Assembly: GCF_904846615.1 (NCBI RefSeq)
Contig: NZ_CAJHBK010000001.1
Coordinates: forward strand, 2,852,001 to 2,916,000
DNA from: Psychrobacter sp. JCM 18902
GTDB taxonomy: Bacteria; Pseudomonadota; Gammaproteobacteria; Pseudomonadales; Moraxellaceae
Length of the DNA stretch: 64,000 nt
Direction of reading: 5' to 3'
The position numbers and the translations under genes were made by a program. Positions 35,783-45,389 of the stretch are shown here, one piece after another. The notes below the pieces were generated by a model, which saw only the letters and a list, made by a program, of their open reading frames with translations, did not search any database and was not told the DNA's origin. The first letter of the stretch is position 1, and every line of letters begins with the position of its first letter.

Positions 35783-35818
35783 AAAAAAAGACCTCTAATC
35801 AATTAGAGGTCTTTTTTT
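35783..35818. terminator. Bidirectional terminator, ettA/plsB
   Basis: AAAAAAAGACCTCTAAT and ATTAGAGGTCTTTTTTT form a 17-pair stem with a two-base loop between the convergent ettA and plsB. Confidence 0.93.
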
Positions 35819-35866
35819 GCTCGATATATTTAGTTTAGCTCATTAAATATTGTAGCTGGTTACAAA

Positions 35867-38665
35867 TTAACGCTTACGGCCAAATTTACGCAGCTTTTTA
35901 TTACTAATCTCAGTAATCGCATGGGTAATTTCTTCTTCATCTAAGCTGGCGACTTGCTGCAAAATCTGCATCATGTCAGGCGTTAGCACGTACTTAGCAT
36001 GACGAGCAATATCATTGATACGATGATCAAAGGTCAATACGCCGGTTTCATCATCTTTTTGCAAGTAATCAAGACGAGTCAAGGCACTGATGAAGCTAGT
36101 GAATAAGGCGCGGTCAAAGAAATCAGGAATATCGTCTGCATATAGTACAGATAGGCGCTGACCCAGCAGATGACACAGATCAACGACTTCGCTTTCAGTT
36201 AGATTTCCTGAGCCTTGCTGGGCGAGTAGGGCAAGCGTCATAAAGTAACGCTCAAGGCTCTGTCCGACAGGCGTCGCTAGCACTTGCAGCTGCTGATAGT
36301 ATTTGCTGTTTGACTCAGGGACGCTGAGTACGCCATCACTCAATTCGACAATTAGACCATGCGAGAGTAAGCTGTCGACTTTTTTGTTTAAGGTATCAGC
36401 TAAGCCATGTGCTGGGTAATATAAGAACAGCTCGCTTTGTAAAAATGGATAGAGTTGCTTAGCAATATTGTCCAAACGACTACGCTCGATACGGCCGTTA
36501 CGCGCCACTAATGCTGATAAGAAAGAAAGTAGAATAAAGACATGAAGAATGTTATTACGGAAATAGCTGAGCAAGGCCGCTTGCTTGCCGGCAATCTGAA
36601 TGATGTCGCCTAAGATATGCGGCGTACGTTCAATGAGCTTTAGCTTGATACCATAATCAATAATTTGCTGCGGACTCATATCTGTAATGACGGTATCATC
36701 TGAGTAGGACAACTGCTGAGCAAGACCTTGATAAAGGGCAATTTGCTCACGGCAGATTTCTTCATCTAAAGCCGCTTTAGGCGCTGATAATAATACCAAT
36801 GATAATAACGAAACGGGCGTCACAACCGCCGCCTTATTGATGTGCTGCATGATTTTGACGCCGATGTTATCGACCATCGCGCTGGCTTTATCATCGAGCG
36901 GGGTATCGGTGCGATCCATTGGCAAGCTATTGGCTGGCACATCGAATTTTGTCATAAAGTCGCTAAGATGCAGCGGTGTGCCAAAGCTTAGATGTACATT
37001 ACCAAAGATACGCTCAATTTTACGACCAACTTTGAGTAAGCCTAGTAAAGATTCAGATTCTTTTGGCTTGCCTTTTAGCTCACCAACATAGGTGCCACCT
37101 TCCATAATACGCTCATAACCGATATAAGTCGGAATGAAAACCACTGGCTTCTCAGAATGACGTAATTGACTGTGCACTGTCATTGCTAGCATGCCCATCT
37201 TCGGTGGTAATAAACGTCCTGAACGCGAGCGACCACCCTCGATAAAGTATTCAATCGGTGTGTTACGCGTAATAAGGGTGTGCATATATTCGCGGAGGAC
37301 GGCGGTATAAAGTGCATTGCCACGAAAGCTACGACGTATATAAAAGGCAACCGCGCCGCGTAATAATGGCCCTAATACGGGTACATCTAGGTTGTCACCA
37401 GCAGCGACATAAGGAATGCTCAGACCACGCTTGTAGATGACATAAGATAGCAATAGATAATCGACATGGCTACGATGACAAGGCACATAAACCAGCTCAT
37501 AGTCAGTCGCAAGCTCACGTACGCGCTCGAAATGATGGACTTCTACGCCATCATAGAGTTGCGTCCATAACCACGTTAAAAACTTATAAAAACCGCGCAC
37601 GATGGAATGTGAATAGTCATTGACCATCTCATTGGCATAACCTTTAGCCAAGACACGGGCTTCACGTACACTGATACCAGATTCTACTGCTTCTGCCTCT
37701 ATCGCATGTTTGATAGCTGGTGAATACACCAGCTTATCTACCAAATTACGCCTGTCTGATAAATCAGGACCGAGCATACTGGCACGCTGCTTGTCTAAAT
37801 AAACCGTAAGCCGCTGCTGTAGCATACGTACCAGCTCACGATTGCTGTCAGCGGTCGCTACCAAAGCATAGTTTGGTGCTTCGTCAGCATCGCCCACGCT
37901 ACTGGTGATGTCTAAATGGCTGTCTTTTGCAGAGCTTTCTTTTACATTGCCTTCTTTTATAAAGTTCTCTTTTGAATCAACGGCTAGTGAATCAAAAATA
38001 GAAAACCCTTCTTCATCACCTTTAAGGCTATCATTGATAAGGGTACGTAGATCTTGAGGTGGATGGAACTGTACAAAAGTGTCACGTCCCATTACTCCGA
38101 TATTAAAGAGCTGCTTGGTGATGCTAGGGTCTTGCCAGTTGTCAGCGGTCAGCAGTTTAAACAGTGAATCCTCTTTTTCTGGGGCGCGTCCCCATAAAAT
38201 AGAGACGGGCACTAAACGTACTTTTAGCTCTGGATATTGCAAAACAGCAGACACCAAACGTGACAGGCGCGGCGAGAGCTGACTGTCTTTGGCGCTTGGA
38301 TGGTTCAAAAATATGATGGCTGCGTTTTCTTTGATATTATGGGCGGTATCATGTACCCCAACCAATGCTGGTGGTAAATTGTGCTCTTGCGTCTGCAGGT
38401 CAATCAAAATACTGTTGGAACGCGAATAATCTTGCAACACATAAAATCTTAGCGTTTGATCGTCTGTATCGAACTCAGGTAATTCACCCAATAACTTAGG
38501 TTTAACAGCGACATCGAGTAGCTGCCCCGATAGCTTGCGATAAATTTGATTAATCGGCGCATTGGAATAAGGCTTGGGGGCGATTGGATTGACGTCAGTA
38601 TTAGAAGCGCTGTCGGTTGTGACTGGCGCTTTAAAAATCCGTTTTTTTAAGAACTTCGGTATCAT
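35867..38665 (-). CDS. plsB: Glycerol-3-phosphate acyltransferase
   Basis: PlsB adds the first acyl chain to glycerol-3-phosphate at the inner membrane, starting phospholipid synthesis from acyl-CoA or acyl-ACP. The start is placed at ATG 38665 (MIPKFLKKRIF); a TTG four codons earlier is less likely. The 932 residues contain acyltransferase block I CHRSHVDYLLLSY (catalytic His and Asp, near residue 395), block II GAVAFYIRRSFRG, block III YFIEGGRSRSGR and block IV VFIPTYIGYER. The length is about 120 above E. coli PlsB; part of this is an acidic, Ser-rich insert near 230-260. A large gene on its own. Confidence 0.94.
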   Translation of the reverse strand: MIPKFLKKRIFKAPVTTDSASNTDVNPIAPKPYSNAPINQIYRKLSGQLLDVAVKPKLLGELPEFDTDDQTLRFYVLQDYSRSNSILIDLQTQEHNLPPALVGVHDTAHNIKENAAIIFLNHPSAKDSQLSPRLSRLVSAVLQYPELKVRLVPVSILWGRAPEKEDSLFKLLTADNWQDPSITKQLFNIGVMGRDTFVQFHPPQDLRTLINDSLKGDEEGFSIFDSLAVDSKENFIKEGNVKESSAKDSHLDITSSVGDADEAPNYALVATADSNRELVRMLQQRLTVYLDKQRASMLGPDLSDRRNLVDKLVYSPAIKHAIEAEAVESGISVREARVLAKGYANEMVNDYSHSIVRGFYKFLTWLWTQLYDGVEVHHFERVRELATDYELVYVPCHRSHVDYLLLSYVIYKRGLSIPYVAAGDNLDVPVLGPLLRGAVAFYIRRSFRGNALYTAVLREYMHTLITRNTPIEYFIEGGRSRSGRLLPPKMGMLAMTVHSQLRHSEKPVVFIPTYIGYERIMEGGTYVGELKGKPKESESLLGLLKVGRKIERIFGNVHLSFGTPLHLSDFMTKFDVPANSLPMDRTDTPLDDKASAMVDNIGVKIMQHINKAAVVTPVSLLSLVLLSAPKAALDEEICREQIALYQGLAQQLSYSDDTVITDMSPQQIIDYGIKLKLIERTPHILGDIIQIAGKQAALLSYFRNNILHVFILLSFLSALVARNGRIERSRLDNIAKQLYPFLQSELFLYYPAHGLADTLNKKVDSLLSHGLIVELSDGVLSVPESNSKYYQQLQVLATPVGQSLERYFMTLALLAQQGSGNLTESEVVDLCHLLGQRLSVLYADDIPDFFDRALFTSFISALTRLDYLQKDDETGVLTFDHRINDIARHAKYVLTPDMMQILQQVASLDEEEITHAITEISNKKLRKFGRKR

Positions 38666-38923
38666 AATCAGTATCAAAAATAGTCAAATATGTTGCGCTT
38701 ATGATGCCATAAAAGCCATCAAAGCGATATATAGTGTCTGTATATACTGCTAATATTAATACGGTCTGGTTACTATATAGTGAGTTAAGTCGCTCTTAAT
38801 AAGCTCAAATAATTGAAAGTTAATGTATTTAGCGCAATAATAGTTCGGCGACAACCAAGAGTCACTATAGAGTAATTATGTTTAAATCTACCCATTAATA
38901 TCATTGATATAAGCTGAAATATT

Positions 38924-39412
38924 ATGACACCAGCGATTAATCTTGCCAAACAACGCGCTCTGAACTATCAATTACACGACTATGTCCATGACAGTAATGC
39001 CGCCTCTTTTGGCTTAGAGGCGGCAGAAAAGCTAGGTGTGGATGTGTCACAAGTGTTCAAAACCTTGGTAGTGTCGACAGAGACTGGCGCGCTTGCTGTT
39101 GCTATCTTACCCGTGGATAAAACGTTAAACTTTAAAAAAACGGCTAAGGCGCTATCTTCGAATAAATTGCTGATCTGCAAAAAAGTGCAAATGGCGGATC
39201 CTAAGCAGGTAGAGCGTAGTACGGGCTATGTGCTAGGCGGCGTCAGCCCATTGGGACAAAAGAAGCGCTTGCCGACTATCATAGACAGCTCGGCTGCAGA
39301 GCAGACAACGATTTATGTCAGCGGTGGTCGCCGTGGTTTAGAAATTGAGCTGCCACCAGCACAATTAGCTGAGACCCTTGCTGCTTGCTTTAGTACTATT
39401 ACTGATGACTAA
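38924..39412 (+). CDS. ybaK: Cys-tRNA(Pro) deacylase YbaK
   Basis: YbaK removes cysteine mischarged onto tRNA-Pro by prolyl-tRNA synthetase. The 162 residues match the family over the whole length: TPAINLAKQRALNYQLHDYVHD, the catalytic Lys region VSQVFKTLVV, AILPVDKTLNFKKTAKALSSNK, GYVLGGVSPLGQKKRLPTIID and the VSGGRRGLEIELPP end. The stop lies inside an 18-bp sequence that is repeated directly after it. It is followed, after about 107 bases, by the muconate isomerase-like gene. Confidence 0.94.
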   Translation: MTPAINLAKQRALNYQLHDYVHDSNAASFGLEAAEKLGVDVSQVFKTLVVSTETGALAVAILPVDKTLNFKKTAKALSSNKLLICKKVQMADPKQVERSTGYVLGGVSPLGQKKRLPTIIDSSAAEQTTIYVSGGRRGLEIELPPAQLAETLAACFSTITDD

Positions 39413-39433
39413 AAAATTACTGATGACTAAAAA
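39398..39433 (+). repeat. 18-bp tandem duplication across the ybaK stop
   Basis: ATTACTGATGACTAAAAA occurs twice in a row. The first copy contains the last codons and the TAA of ybaK; the second copy is non-coding. This is a recent slippage-type duplication. Confidence 0.85.
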
Positions 39434-39519
39434 TCGTTGCCGCTAACGGGCTGTTCAATCAAGCCTGAAACGATGGCTAATATTTTACTCTCTCACTCAT
39501 ATTTTATAAGGAAATATTC

Positions 39520-39894
39520 ATGCCACATCTAACCATTCAAATGACGCCCAATGTCAGTATTGCTCATGAAGAATCATTGCTTAAAGCGTTAAATAAAGCG
39601 TTATGGGACAGTGAGCACTTTGGCAAGCCGACTGATATTAAAGCACGGATCGTACCTATTGAGACATTTTTGGTAGGCGTTGAAGATGATGAGCAGGCGT
39701 ATGGCTTTATTTATGCGCATCTAAAACTGATGACTGGTCGTGACATGGTTATTCGTAATCAGCTAGCAGGGCTGCTGGTGACGGCGATAGAGCAGGAGAT
39801 AGGCGCAGAGCAATCAGGGCGAGCAGCCTTACAGATATGTGTGGAAGTTGAAGAAATTAGCGCGGTGTATCATAAAAAAATGCTAGGTAGCTAA
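39520..39894 (+). CDS. 5-carboxymethyl-2-hydroxymuconate isomerase-like protein
   Basis: A 124-residue protein of the CHMI branch of the tautomerase superfamily. The N-terminus MPHLTIQM leaves Pro as the first residue after Met removal, the usual catalytic base. DIKARIVPIETFLVG and GFIYAHLKLMTGRD correspond to the family core. CHMI acts in homoprotocatechuate breakdown, but no other gene of that pathway is in the window, so the natural substrate is uncertain. AAGGAAATATTC precedes the ATG. Confidence 0.8.
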   Translation: MPHLTIQMTPNVSIAHEESLLKALNKALWDSEHFGKPTDIKARIVPIETFLVGVEDDEQAYGFIYAHLKLMTGRDMVIRNQLAGLLVTAIEQEIGAEQSGRAALQICVEVEEISAVYHKKMLGS

Positions 39895-39931
39895 AATGCT
39901 GATATCGTCCGAAACAACGATTCATCAATTG

Positions 39932-40414
39932 TTATAAGTACTCACATAGCAATTTACTGGCATATGTGGGTAATATCATTACCTCAACCTTATAACCAGC
40001 CGTTTTGCCTTCAGTCGCCATCAAGTTGCGGGCAATGCGTAAGCGATATTCTCCGGTTGCGGGTAGGCAGCCTTGATACACGATACCGCCTTTGCTGCCA
40101 TCTTGCGTACCGTTTGGCATATGTAATACGCCGACATTAGCTGTCTCAGGCGTACCAGTAAGTGGTGCAATATTAATAACGGCATATTGCCAGCTGGTGG
40201 CATCAAAGCGAAACCAGCGCTCATCTTCATTGGGGCTTAATTTGCCAGTGACCGTACTACTGATCGTGCCTTTGATAAATTTAATAGGAATGTCAGGGTT
40301 TTTAGCCAGCTCCGTAGCACTAGTTGCGCTAAAACTAATCAGTGCCGTACTGAGCAGTAGCACTCGTATAAATGATGAGGCTAAAGAAGTTTTTTGATAA
40401 TCAGTGGGTAACAT
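39932..40414 (-). CDS. Exported protein of unknown function
   Basis: A 160-residue protein with a signal peptide (hydrophobic stretch about 15-32, cut near SAT-ATE at about 33). The mature domain is beta-rich: GTISSTVTGKLSPNEDERWFRFDATSWQYAVINIAP, then TGEYRLRIARNL and GYKVEVMIL. This resembles the small beta-sandwich pre-peptidase or PPC-like domains that flank secreted enzymes, but the match is only by pattern. Two Cys (about 115 and 157) could form a disulfide. AGGAGCC precedes the ATG. It stands alone. Confidence 0.65.
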   Translation of the reverse strand: MLPTDYQKTSLASSFIRVLLLSTALISFSATSATELAKNPDIPIKFIKGTISSTVTGKLSPNEDERWFRFDATSWQYAVINIAPLTGTPETANVGVLHMPNGTQDGSKGGIVYQGCLPATGEYRLRIARNLMATEGKTAGYKVEVMILPTYASKLLCEYL

Positions 40415-40530
40415 TATTGGCTCCTAAAATGGCCGTTTATCTATAATGAATTACTCGTTAACCGTCATCTATGATTTATATTTATTATCGATAGTCTTTA
40501 ATGAGAACGTTTGTACTTTTAGTTAAGCAT

Positions 40531-40563
40531 AAAAAAGCGCCTACATGCTAGGCGCTTTTTTTA
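40531..40563. terminator. Terminator between minus-strand genes
   Basis: AAAAAAGCGCCTA and TAGGCGCTTTTTT form a stem with a five-base loop. It lies after the acyl-CoA dehydrogenase stop on the minus strand. Confidence 0.9.
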
Positions 40564-40605
40564 TTAATTATTGCTTAATTGTGATGCTATCTTAGTCTAA
40601 AAAAC

Positions 40606-42426
40606 TTAGTCTAGAAAAGCAAAGTTCTCAATCTTCATTGCTGTCATGCTGTCACTTGGTGCAACCATGGCTTCGGCATGCCCCGAGGTACGGGGTAACA
40701 ACTTATCAAAGTAGAATTCAGCCGTTTGGATCTTAGCTTTGTAGAATTCTGGTGATTCAGCGCCGCCGTTTTCTAGCTTGTCATAAGCAACAGCCGCCAT
40801 ACGCGCCCAGTGGTAACCCATCATGACATAGCCTGAGTACATCAAGAAATCGTCTGATGCAGCAGAGATGATTTCACGATCTTTACGTGCCATTAGCATC
40901 AAGCGCACGGTTAGTGTGTTCCACTCAGCGCATAGCTTGGTGAGCGCCCAAACGAATTTACGCATGTCTTTATCAAGTGCATACTCGCCACACCATTTCA
41001 TGATGCTTGAGGTATAATCACGGATGATTTTGCCTTTAGACTGCAAGATCACTTTACGACCGAGTAAATCCAATGCTTGAATACCAGTTGTCCCTTCGTA
41101 CATGGTAGCGATACGAGCATCACGAGCGATGAGCTCCATGCCCCATTCTTTGATATAACCATGACCGCCATAGACTTGCTGACCGTGTTTGGCCGCTTCG
41201 ATACCTAGCTCAGTTAAGAAGCCTTTTAGGATTGGTGTGTAGAAACCCAATTTGTCATCCCATTTTTCAAACTCTTCATCATCGCCATTGATGATACCTT
41301 GTGCCATTTTATCGGCATAGCGCGCAGAATGATAAATCATCGAGCGACCGCCTTCGGCAAAGGCTTTTTGGGTCAATAGCATACGACGTACGTCAGCATG
41401 GTTGATGATGGCATCAGCAACTTTTTCAGGCTCTTTTGTGCCTGATAAGGTGCGCATAGAACGGCGATCTTTTGCATACGGCAGCGCGTTTTGGAATGAC
41501 AATTCAGTATGCGCCAAACCTTGGATACCAGTGCCAATACGGGCTGTGTTCATAAAGGTGAACATAGCTTTTAGACCTTTGTTCGGCTCACCAATTAAGT
41601 AACCAACGGCATCATCAAAGTTTAGTACACAAGTAGCCGATGAGCTAATGCCCATTTTGTGTTCGATCGATCCACAAGTCACGCCATTACGCTCGCCAAT
41701 TTCACCTTCAGTAGTTGGTAAGAATTTCGGTACGATAAATAATGAGATACCGCGTGTGCCTTCTGGTGCATTTGGCAAACGTGCTAAGACAATATGAACG
41801 ATGTTTTCCGTTAAATCATGCTCACCACTTGAGATGAAAATCTTAGTACCGCTAAGCTTATAAGAGCCGTCATCTTGTGGAATGGCTTTAGACTTAACTT
41901 GACCCAAATCCGTACCACATTGTGGTTCAGTCAAGCACATGGTACCAGCCCAAGAGCCTTCGACCAATTTATGCAAGTAGGTTTCTTTTTGCTCATCGGT
42001 ACCATATTGCATAATGGTATTGATACAGCCAGTTGATAGACCAGGATACATTGCCCATGGCCAGTTCGCCGTACCGATCATTTCAGCTTTAATTAAGTTC
42101 AATGAGGTCGGTAAGTTCATACCGCCGTACTCTTCAGGGTAAGAAATACCTTGCCAGCCGCCTTCTACAAATTGATCATAAGCTTCTTTAAAGCCTTTAG
42201 GGGTTGTGACAACACCATTCTCAAAATGACAACCTTCAGCATCTGCTGGCTGGTATAAAGGCGCTAAGACATTTTCAGCAAAATCTGCCATCCCTTGAAG
42301 AATCATATCAACGGTTTCAGGATCGGCATTTTCGCCATTGTCCAAATCTTTATAATGAGTTTGAAAGTCGAAAACATCATTTATTAAAAACTTGATATCA
42401 CGTAAAGGTGCTTTGTAAGTTAACAT
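40606..42426 (-). CDS. Acyl-CoA dehydrogenase, DmdC-like long form
   Basis: A 606-residue FAD-dependent acyl-CoA dehydrogenase that forms the trans-2 double bond of an acyl-CoA. It has the long-form layout: a short N-terminal lead (APLRDIKFLINDVFDF), the N-terminal and central acyl-CoA dehydrogenase domains (MCLTEPQCGTDLGQVKS, GTKIFISSGEHDL), the helical C-terminal domain with the catalytic Glu in MYEGTTGIQALDLLGRK, and a further acetyl-CoA dehydrogenase C-terminal-like region to residue 606. This form includes DmdC, which acts on 3-methylmercaptopropionyl-CoA, and many beta-oxidation enzymes. Its natural substrate cannot be told. AAAGAGAGCG precedes the ATG. Confidence 0.9.
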   Translation of the reverse strand: MLTYKAPLRDIKFLINDVFDFQTHYKDLDNGENADPETVDMILQGMADFAENVLAPLYQPADAEGCHFENGVVTTPKGFKEAYDQFVEGGWQGISYPEEYGGMNLPTSLNLIKAEMIGTANWPWAMYPGLSTGCINTIMQYGTDEQKETYLHKLVEGSWAGTMCLTEPQCGTDLGQVKSKAIPQDDGSYKLSGTKIFISSGEHDLTENIVHIVLARLPNAPEGTRGISLFIVPKFLPTTEGEIGERNGVTCGSIEHKMGISSSATCVLNFDDAVGYLIGEPNKGLKAMFTFMNTARIGTGIQGLAHTELSFQNALPYAKDRRSMRTLSGTKEPEKVADAIINHADVRRMLLTQKAFAEGGRSMIYHSARYADKMAQGIINGDDEEFEKWDDKLGFYTPILKGFLTELGIEAAKHGQQVYGGHGYIKEWGMELIARDARIATMYEGTTGIQALDLLGRKVILQSKGKIIRDYTSSIMKWCGEYALDKDMRKFVWALTKLCAEWNTLTVRLMLMARKDREIISAASDDFLMYSGYVMMGYHWARMAAVAYDKLENGGAESPEFYKAKIQTAEFYFDKLLPRTSGHAEAMVAPSDSMTAMKIENFAFLD

Positions 42427-42824
42427 AGTCGCTCTCTTTAGTTATTCGCTATCATAAATGGCTAGCTCGGTATTTGAGCCACGTTTCATGCAAAAGGGTG
42501 TTTAATCATTTGGGGTAAGAATAGACGATATCACGGCTCGTCATTCAGATTTATCAAAAACAGCTCATCCATTTTGATTGCCGTTAAGGCATCCTTGATA
42601 AAAAACAGCTGTCGCGGCGTTACTGTCAGTATAAATCTTCTATAGCGACAAATATATAACTAATAACTAATATTCATAATTAATATTTTAAATCAAAACA
42701 TTAATTTATGTATTGATGGATTCGGTTTCTATTATTGTCTGTGGTTAAGTAGCTATCTATGATAGATGTGGCCGTATCAGAAAAACATTTTTTAACTGCA
42801 TTTACGATATAAGGAAAGCCAATT
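42427..42824. other. Divergent region upstream of the FUSC gene
   Basis: 398 bases, AT-rich, carrying the promoters for the dehydrogenase (minus) and the FUSC gene (plus). No hairpin, repeat or ORF worth calling was seen. Confidence 0.4.
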
Positions 42825-43952
42825 ATGAGCGCATCCAAGCGTGAGGCAACGCGAGCATCTTGGCTGACAGCGTTATTTGCTCGCATAAAGGCTTTAATTG
42901 ATGGGGAGCTGGCGCATTTGCTGACAGTGAACCGTAGTAAGAGACCGTGGCATATGCCGATTATCGCGGCGATTGCGATTAGCTTCCCCGTGTTTGTGGG
43001 CGCTTATTTTGATGCTTTATCGTCAGGCATTAAAGCGTCTTTGGGGGCGATGGTTATTTTGAACATACCGTTAGTGGGCAAGCTGCCGTATCGATTGGTG
43101 ACGGTGATGGCTTGGGGTTTTGCCATGTCGCTGTGCTTTGCGCTCGGTCTAATTGCTCAGCAAATCCCGCTATTAAAACTGCCGATATTTACGCTCATGG
43201 CGTTTGGTATTGTGATTTTTGGACGTTATTATCGTCAGCCACCGCCAGCGGGACTGTTTGTGATGATGGCAGGTGCTATTGCGCTATTTATACCGTTGCC
43301 TTTGGAAGACATCTTGCCTGCAATTGGACTGGTGATGCTTGGCAGTGGCTTTGCTTTAGTGATGGCATTGCTGTATTCGTTGTTTTTATTGGCAACGCGC
43401 CCAGCGACACCGACGCCTAATTATAGCTACGAGCCAGATACCATTACTGAAAGTTTGATTGTCGCCAGTTTTGTCAGCTTAGCCTTGCTCATCGCCGTCA
43501 CTTTACAGCTGTCCAACCCCTATTGGGCAGCAGTTAGTTGTTTTTTGATTATCCAAGGTATTCATTTGCGTACCATGTGGATTAAGCAAATACATCGTTT
43601 ACTTGGTACAGTATTGGGCGTGGTTTTGGCGAGTTGGATGTTGTCTTGGGGATTGTCAATATGGGGTGTCGCACTGGCGATACTGACGATGATGCTTTGT
43701 ATCGAGACGTTGGTGGATCGACATTATGGTTTGGCAGTCATATTTATCACGCCGTTGACGATATTTATTGCAGAATACGGCAGTGGTTTACCGTTTTCTG
43801 AGTCCGCCTATCAAGAAGTGATTCGCACGCGCCTTTTTGATACTGTGATTGGCTGCTTGGTGGGTCTGAGCGGCGGAGTAGTAATGCATTCAACCAACTT
43901 ACGCATACCACTACGGCGTATCGAAAACTGGCTGCTGGCGCGCTTTGGCTAA
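42825..43952 (+). CDS. FUSC-family inner membrane transporter
   Basis: A 375-residue membrane protein with two sets of about five hydrophobic helices: first IIAAIAISFPVFVGAYF to LLYSLFLLATRP (50-200), then IVASFVSLALLIAVTLQL to VIGCLVGLSGGVVM (220-355). LSNPYWAAVSCFLIIQ and RLLGTVLGVVLASWML are the typical FUSC/aromatic-acid-exporter motifs. E. coli relatives (AaeB, YccS) are about 650-700 residues with a cytoplasmic domain; this is a short form without it. Efflux of aromatic acids or other toxic compounds is a likely but unproven role. AAGGAAAGCC precedes the ATG. Single gene with its own terminator. Confidence 0.82.
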   Translation: MSASKREATRASWLTALFARIKALIDGELAHLLTVNRSKRPWHMPIIAAIAISFPVFVGAYFDALSSGIKASLGAMVILNIPLVGKLPYRLVTVMAWGFAMSLCFALGLIAQQIPLLKLPIFTLMAFGIVIFGRYYRQPPPAGLFVMMAGAIALFIPLPLEDILPAIGLVMLGSGFALVMALLYSLFLLATRPATPTPNYSYEPDTITESLIVASFVSLALLIAVTLQLSNPYWAAVSCFLIIQGIHLRTMWIKQIHRLLGTVLGVVLASWMLSWGLSIWGVALAILTMMLCIETLVDRHYGLAVIFITPLTIFIAEYGSGLPFSESAYQEVIRTRLFDTVIGCLVGLSGGVVMHSTNLRIPLRRIENWLLARFG

Positions 43953-43998
43953 TTGATGAGTGTCAAATCACCATTACGTTTGAAATCAAGTATTAATC

Positions 43999-44032
43999 AA
44001 AGTCGCATGAGCTAAGTTCATGCGACTTTTTT
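43999..44032. terminator. Bidirectional terminator, FUSC/aroE
   Basis: AAAGTCGCATGA and TCATGCGACTTT with a seven-base loop and T run, between convergent genes. Confidence 0.9.
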
Positions 44033-44047
44033 CATATCAATTTTCGA

Positions 44048-44908
44048 TTAACGATTGTGTAACGCTTCGGTCGCTCGCGCAACATCGATCGTATGACCTG
44101 TCCAACGCTCAAAACTTAGCGCTGCTTGCCCGATGAGCATGCCATAGCCATCAGAAATCTGCGCACCACGTGCAGAAAAATGCTGCAAAAACGGCAGCGT
44201 GCGTCCGTACATCATGTCATAAGCATAGTCACCGTTTAGCGTGTCGCTTAGTGGTAGCGTATCTGCTGATAAACCAATAGAAGTCGCATTGATGATGATA
44301 TCAAACTTTCCATTTAAATCCGCCGTGCGACAAGTTTCAATCTGCTGCTCATGAATAGCCGTGCTTGCCGCGCTAAGCTCAGTGACTAACTCTGTTGCCT
44401 TGCTCAGCGTGCGATTGGCAATCGTAAGATGTGTGATACCAGCTTCAATCAATGGCAATATCACCCCACGTGCTGCGCCGCCTGCGCCAATGAGTGCCAC
44501 GCGAGCCTCTTTTAGTGGCCAACCCAAACTTACGATGTGATTGACCAGTCCTTGTCCATCGGTATTATCTCCATACAATGCCTCGGTGATTGGCACGCCA
44601 CTTTTTACCAGCGCTTTATTTAGTAACAGCGTATTGACTGCGCCTGCAACCTTGGCATGTTCCGATAAACCACCGCGCACCGCGCAACAGTCATAAGCGA
44701 TTTGTTTAAAAGGTACAGTCACGTTGGCTCCAACGCCGCCACCCTGAAAAAACGCCTCAAGCACCGCGGTAAAACTGGCTGCATCATCAGGACAATATTG
44801 GCGTTGATAGCTAATCTCAATGCCCGTCTGCGCTGCAAATAACGTATGAATTTCAGGGGATTTGCTGTGGGTAATGGGATTGCCGATAACGATAAAATGC
44901 TGGGTCAT
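44048..44908 (-). CDS. aroE: Shikimate dehydrogenase
   Basis: AroE reduces 3-dehydroshikimate to shikimate with NADPH in aromatic amino acid synthesis. The start is set at ATG 44908 (MTQHFIVIGNPITHSKSP), where the family begins; a frame nine codons longer exists. This gives 286 residues. Seen: the substrate motif NPITHSKSP, catalytic Lys in NVTVPFKQIAYD, NTDGQGLVNHI, the nucleotide loop GAGGAARGVILPL with ANRT, and NATSIGL. The C-terminal YGMLIGQAALSFERWTG is also conserved. An orphan gene on the minus strand. Confidence 0.94.
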   Translation of the reverse strand: MTQHFIVIGNPITHSKSPEIHTLFAAQTGIEISYQRQYCPDDAASFTAVLEAFFQGGGVGANVTVPFKQIAYDCCAVRGGLSEHAKVAGAVNTLLLNKALVKSGVPITEALYGDNTDGQGLVNHIVSLGWPLKEARVALIGAGGAARGVILPLIEAGITHLTIANRTLSKATELVTELSAASTAIHEQQIETCRTADLNGKFDIIINATSIGLSADTLPLSDTLNGDYAYDMMYGRTLPFLQHFSARGAQISDGYGMLIGQAALSFERWTGHTIDVARATEALHNR

Positions 44909-44935
44909 AATAGGTCTGCTTGCGATAAGAGGCAA

Positions 44936-45389
44936 AAATTAATCAGTAGAAGGGCATCGATATACAATCATCATAAGGGATAACGCGATATTTGACAAAT
45001 CGGTGGTCTAACGAGTAAACACTTGAATAGGTAGGTTTTTTGACAGGTTAGGTCTTTAACAAATCTGTACTGTCTGGGAGCGTTATCCGTAACGTAAAGG
45101 GTGGTCAAGTGTTAAGCAGTTGGGTAAACTAGAGAGTATGAAAATTTTATATTGATATTTTGGCAGTTGCATAACTATCATTAACTGAACTGTCAAAAAC
45201 CAAGTCATAACAAACTGACATAACAAACTGACATAACAAACTGACATAACAAACTGACATAACAAACTGACATAACAAACTGAGTCATACAATACCAAGT
45301 ATAAGAACGCTTGTTTATAAAATATAATGTCCATTATCAGCGGCCTATCTGCCTGCTCGTTAATACTATTTTGAGAATCATCTAAAAGT
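44936..45389. other. Intergenic region with a 13-bp tandem array
   Basis: 454 bases between divergent aroE and the lipoprotein gene. The main feature is the array at 45206-45283. The minus-strand frame at 45083-45559 translates the array as a Cys/Val/Leu/Gln repeat and overlaps the lipoprotein gene; it is not called. Confidence 0.5.
45206..45283 (+). repeat. 13-bp tandem repeat, six perfect copies
   Basis: CATAACAAACTGA is repeated six times without a mismatch (78 bases), flanked by GT...CATAAC on the left and GTCATAC on the right. It ends about 106 bases before the lipoprotein start, within the probable promoter or leader region. Since 13 is not a multiple of ten, copy changes would shift helical phase between upstream and promoter sites. 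Confidence 0.95.

Noticed and set aside
45206..45283. CRISPR array
   Set aside because: Units are 13 bp and directly adjacent, with no spacers and no cas genes.
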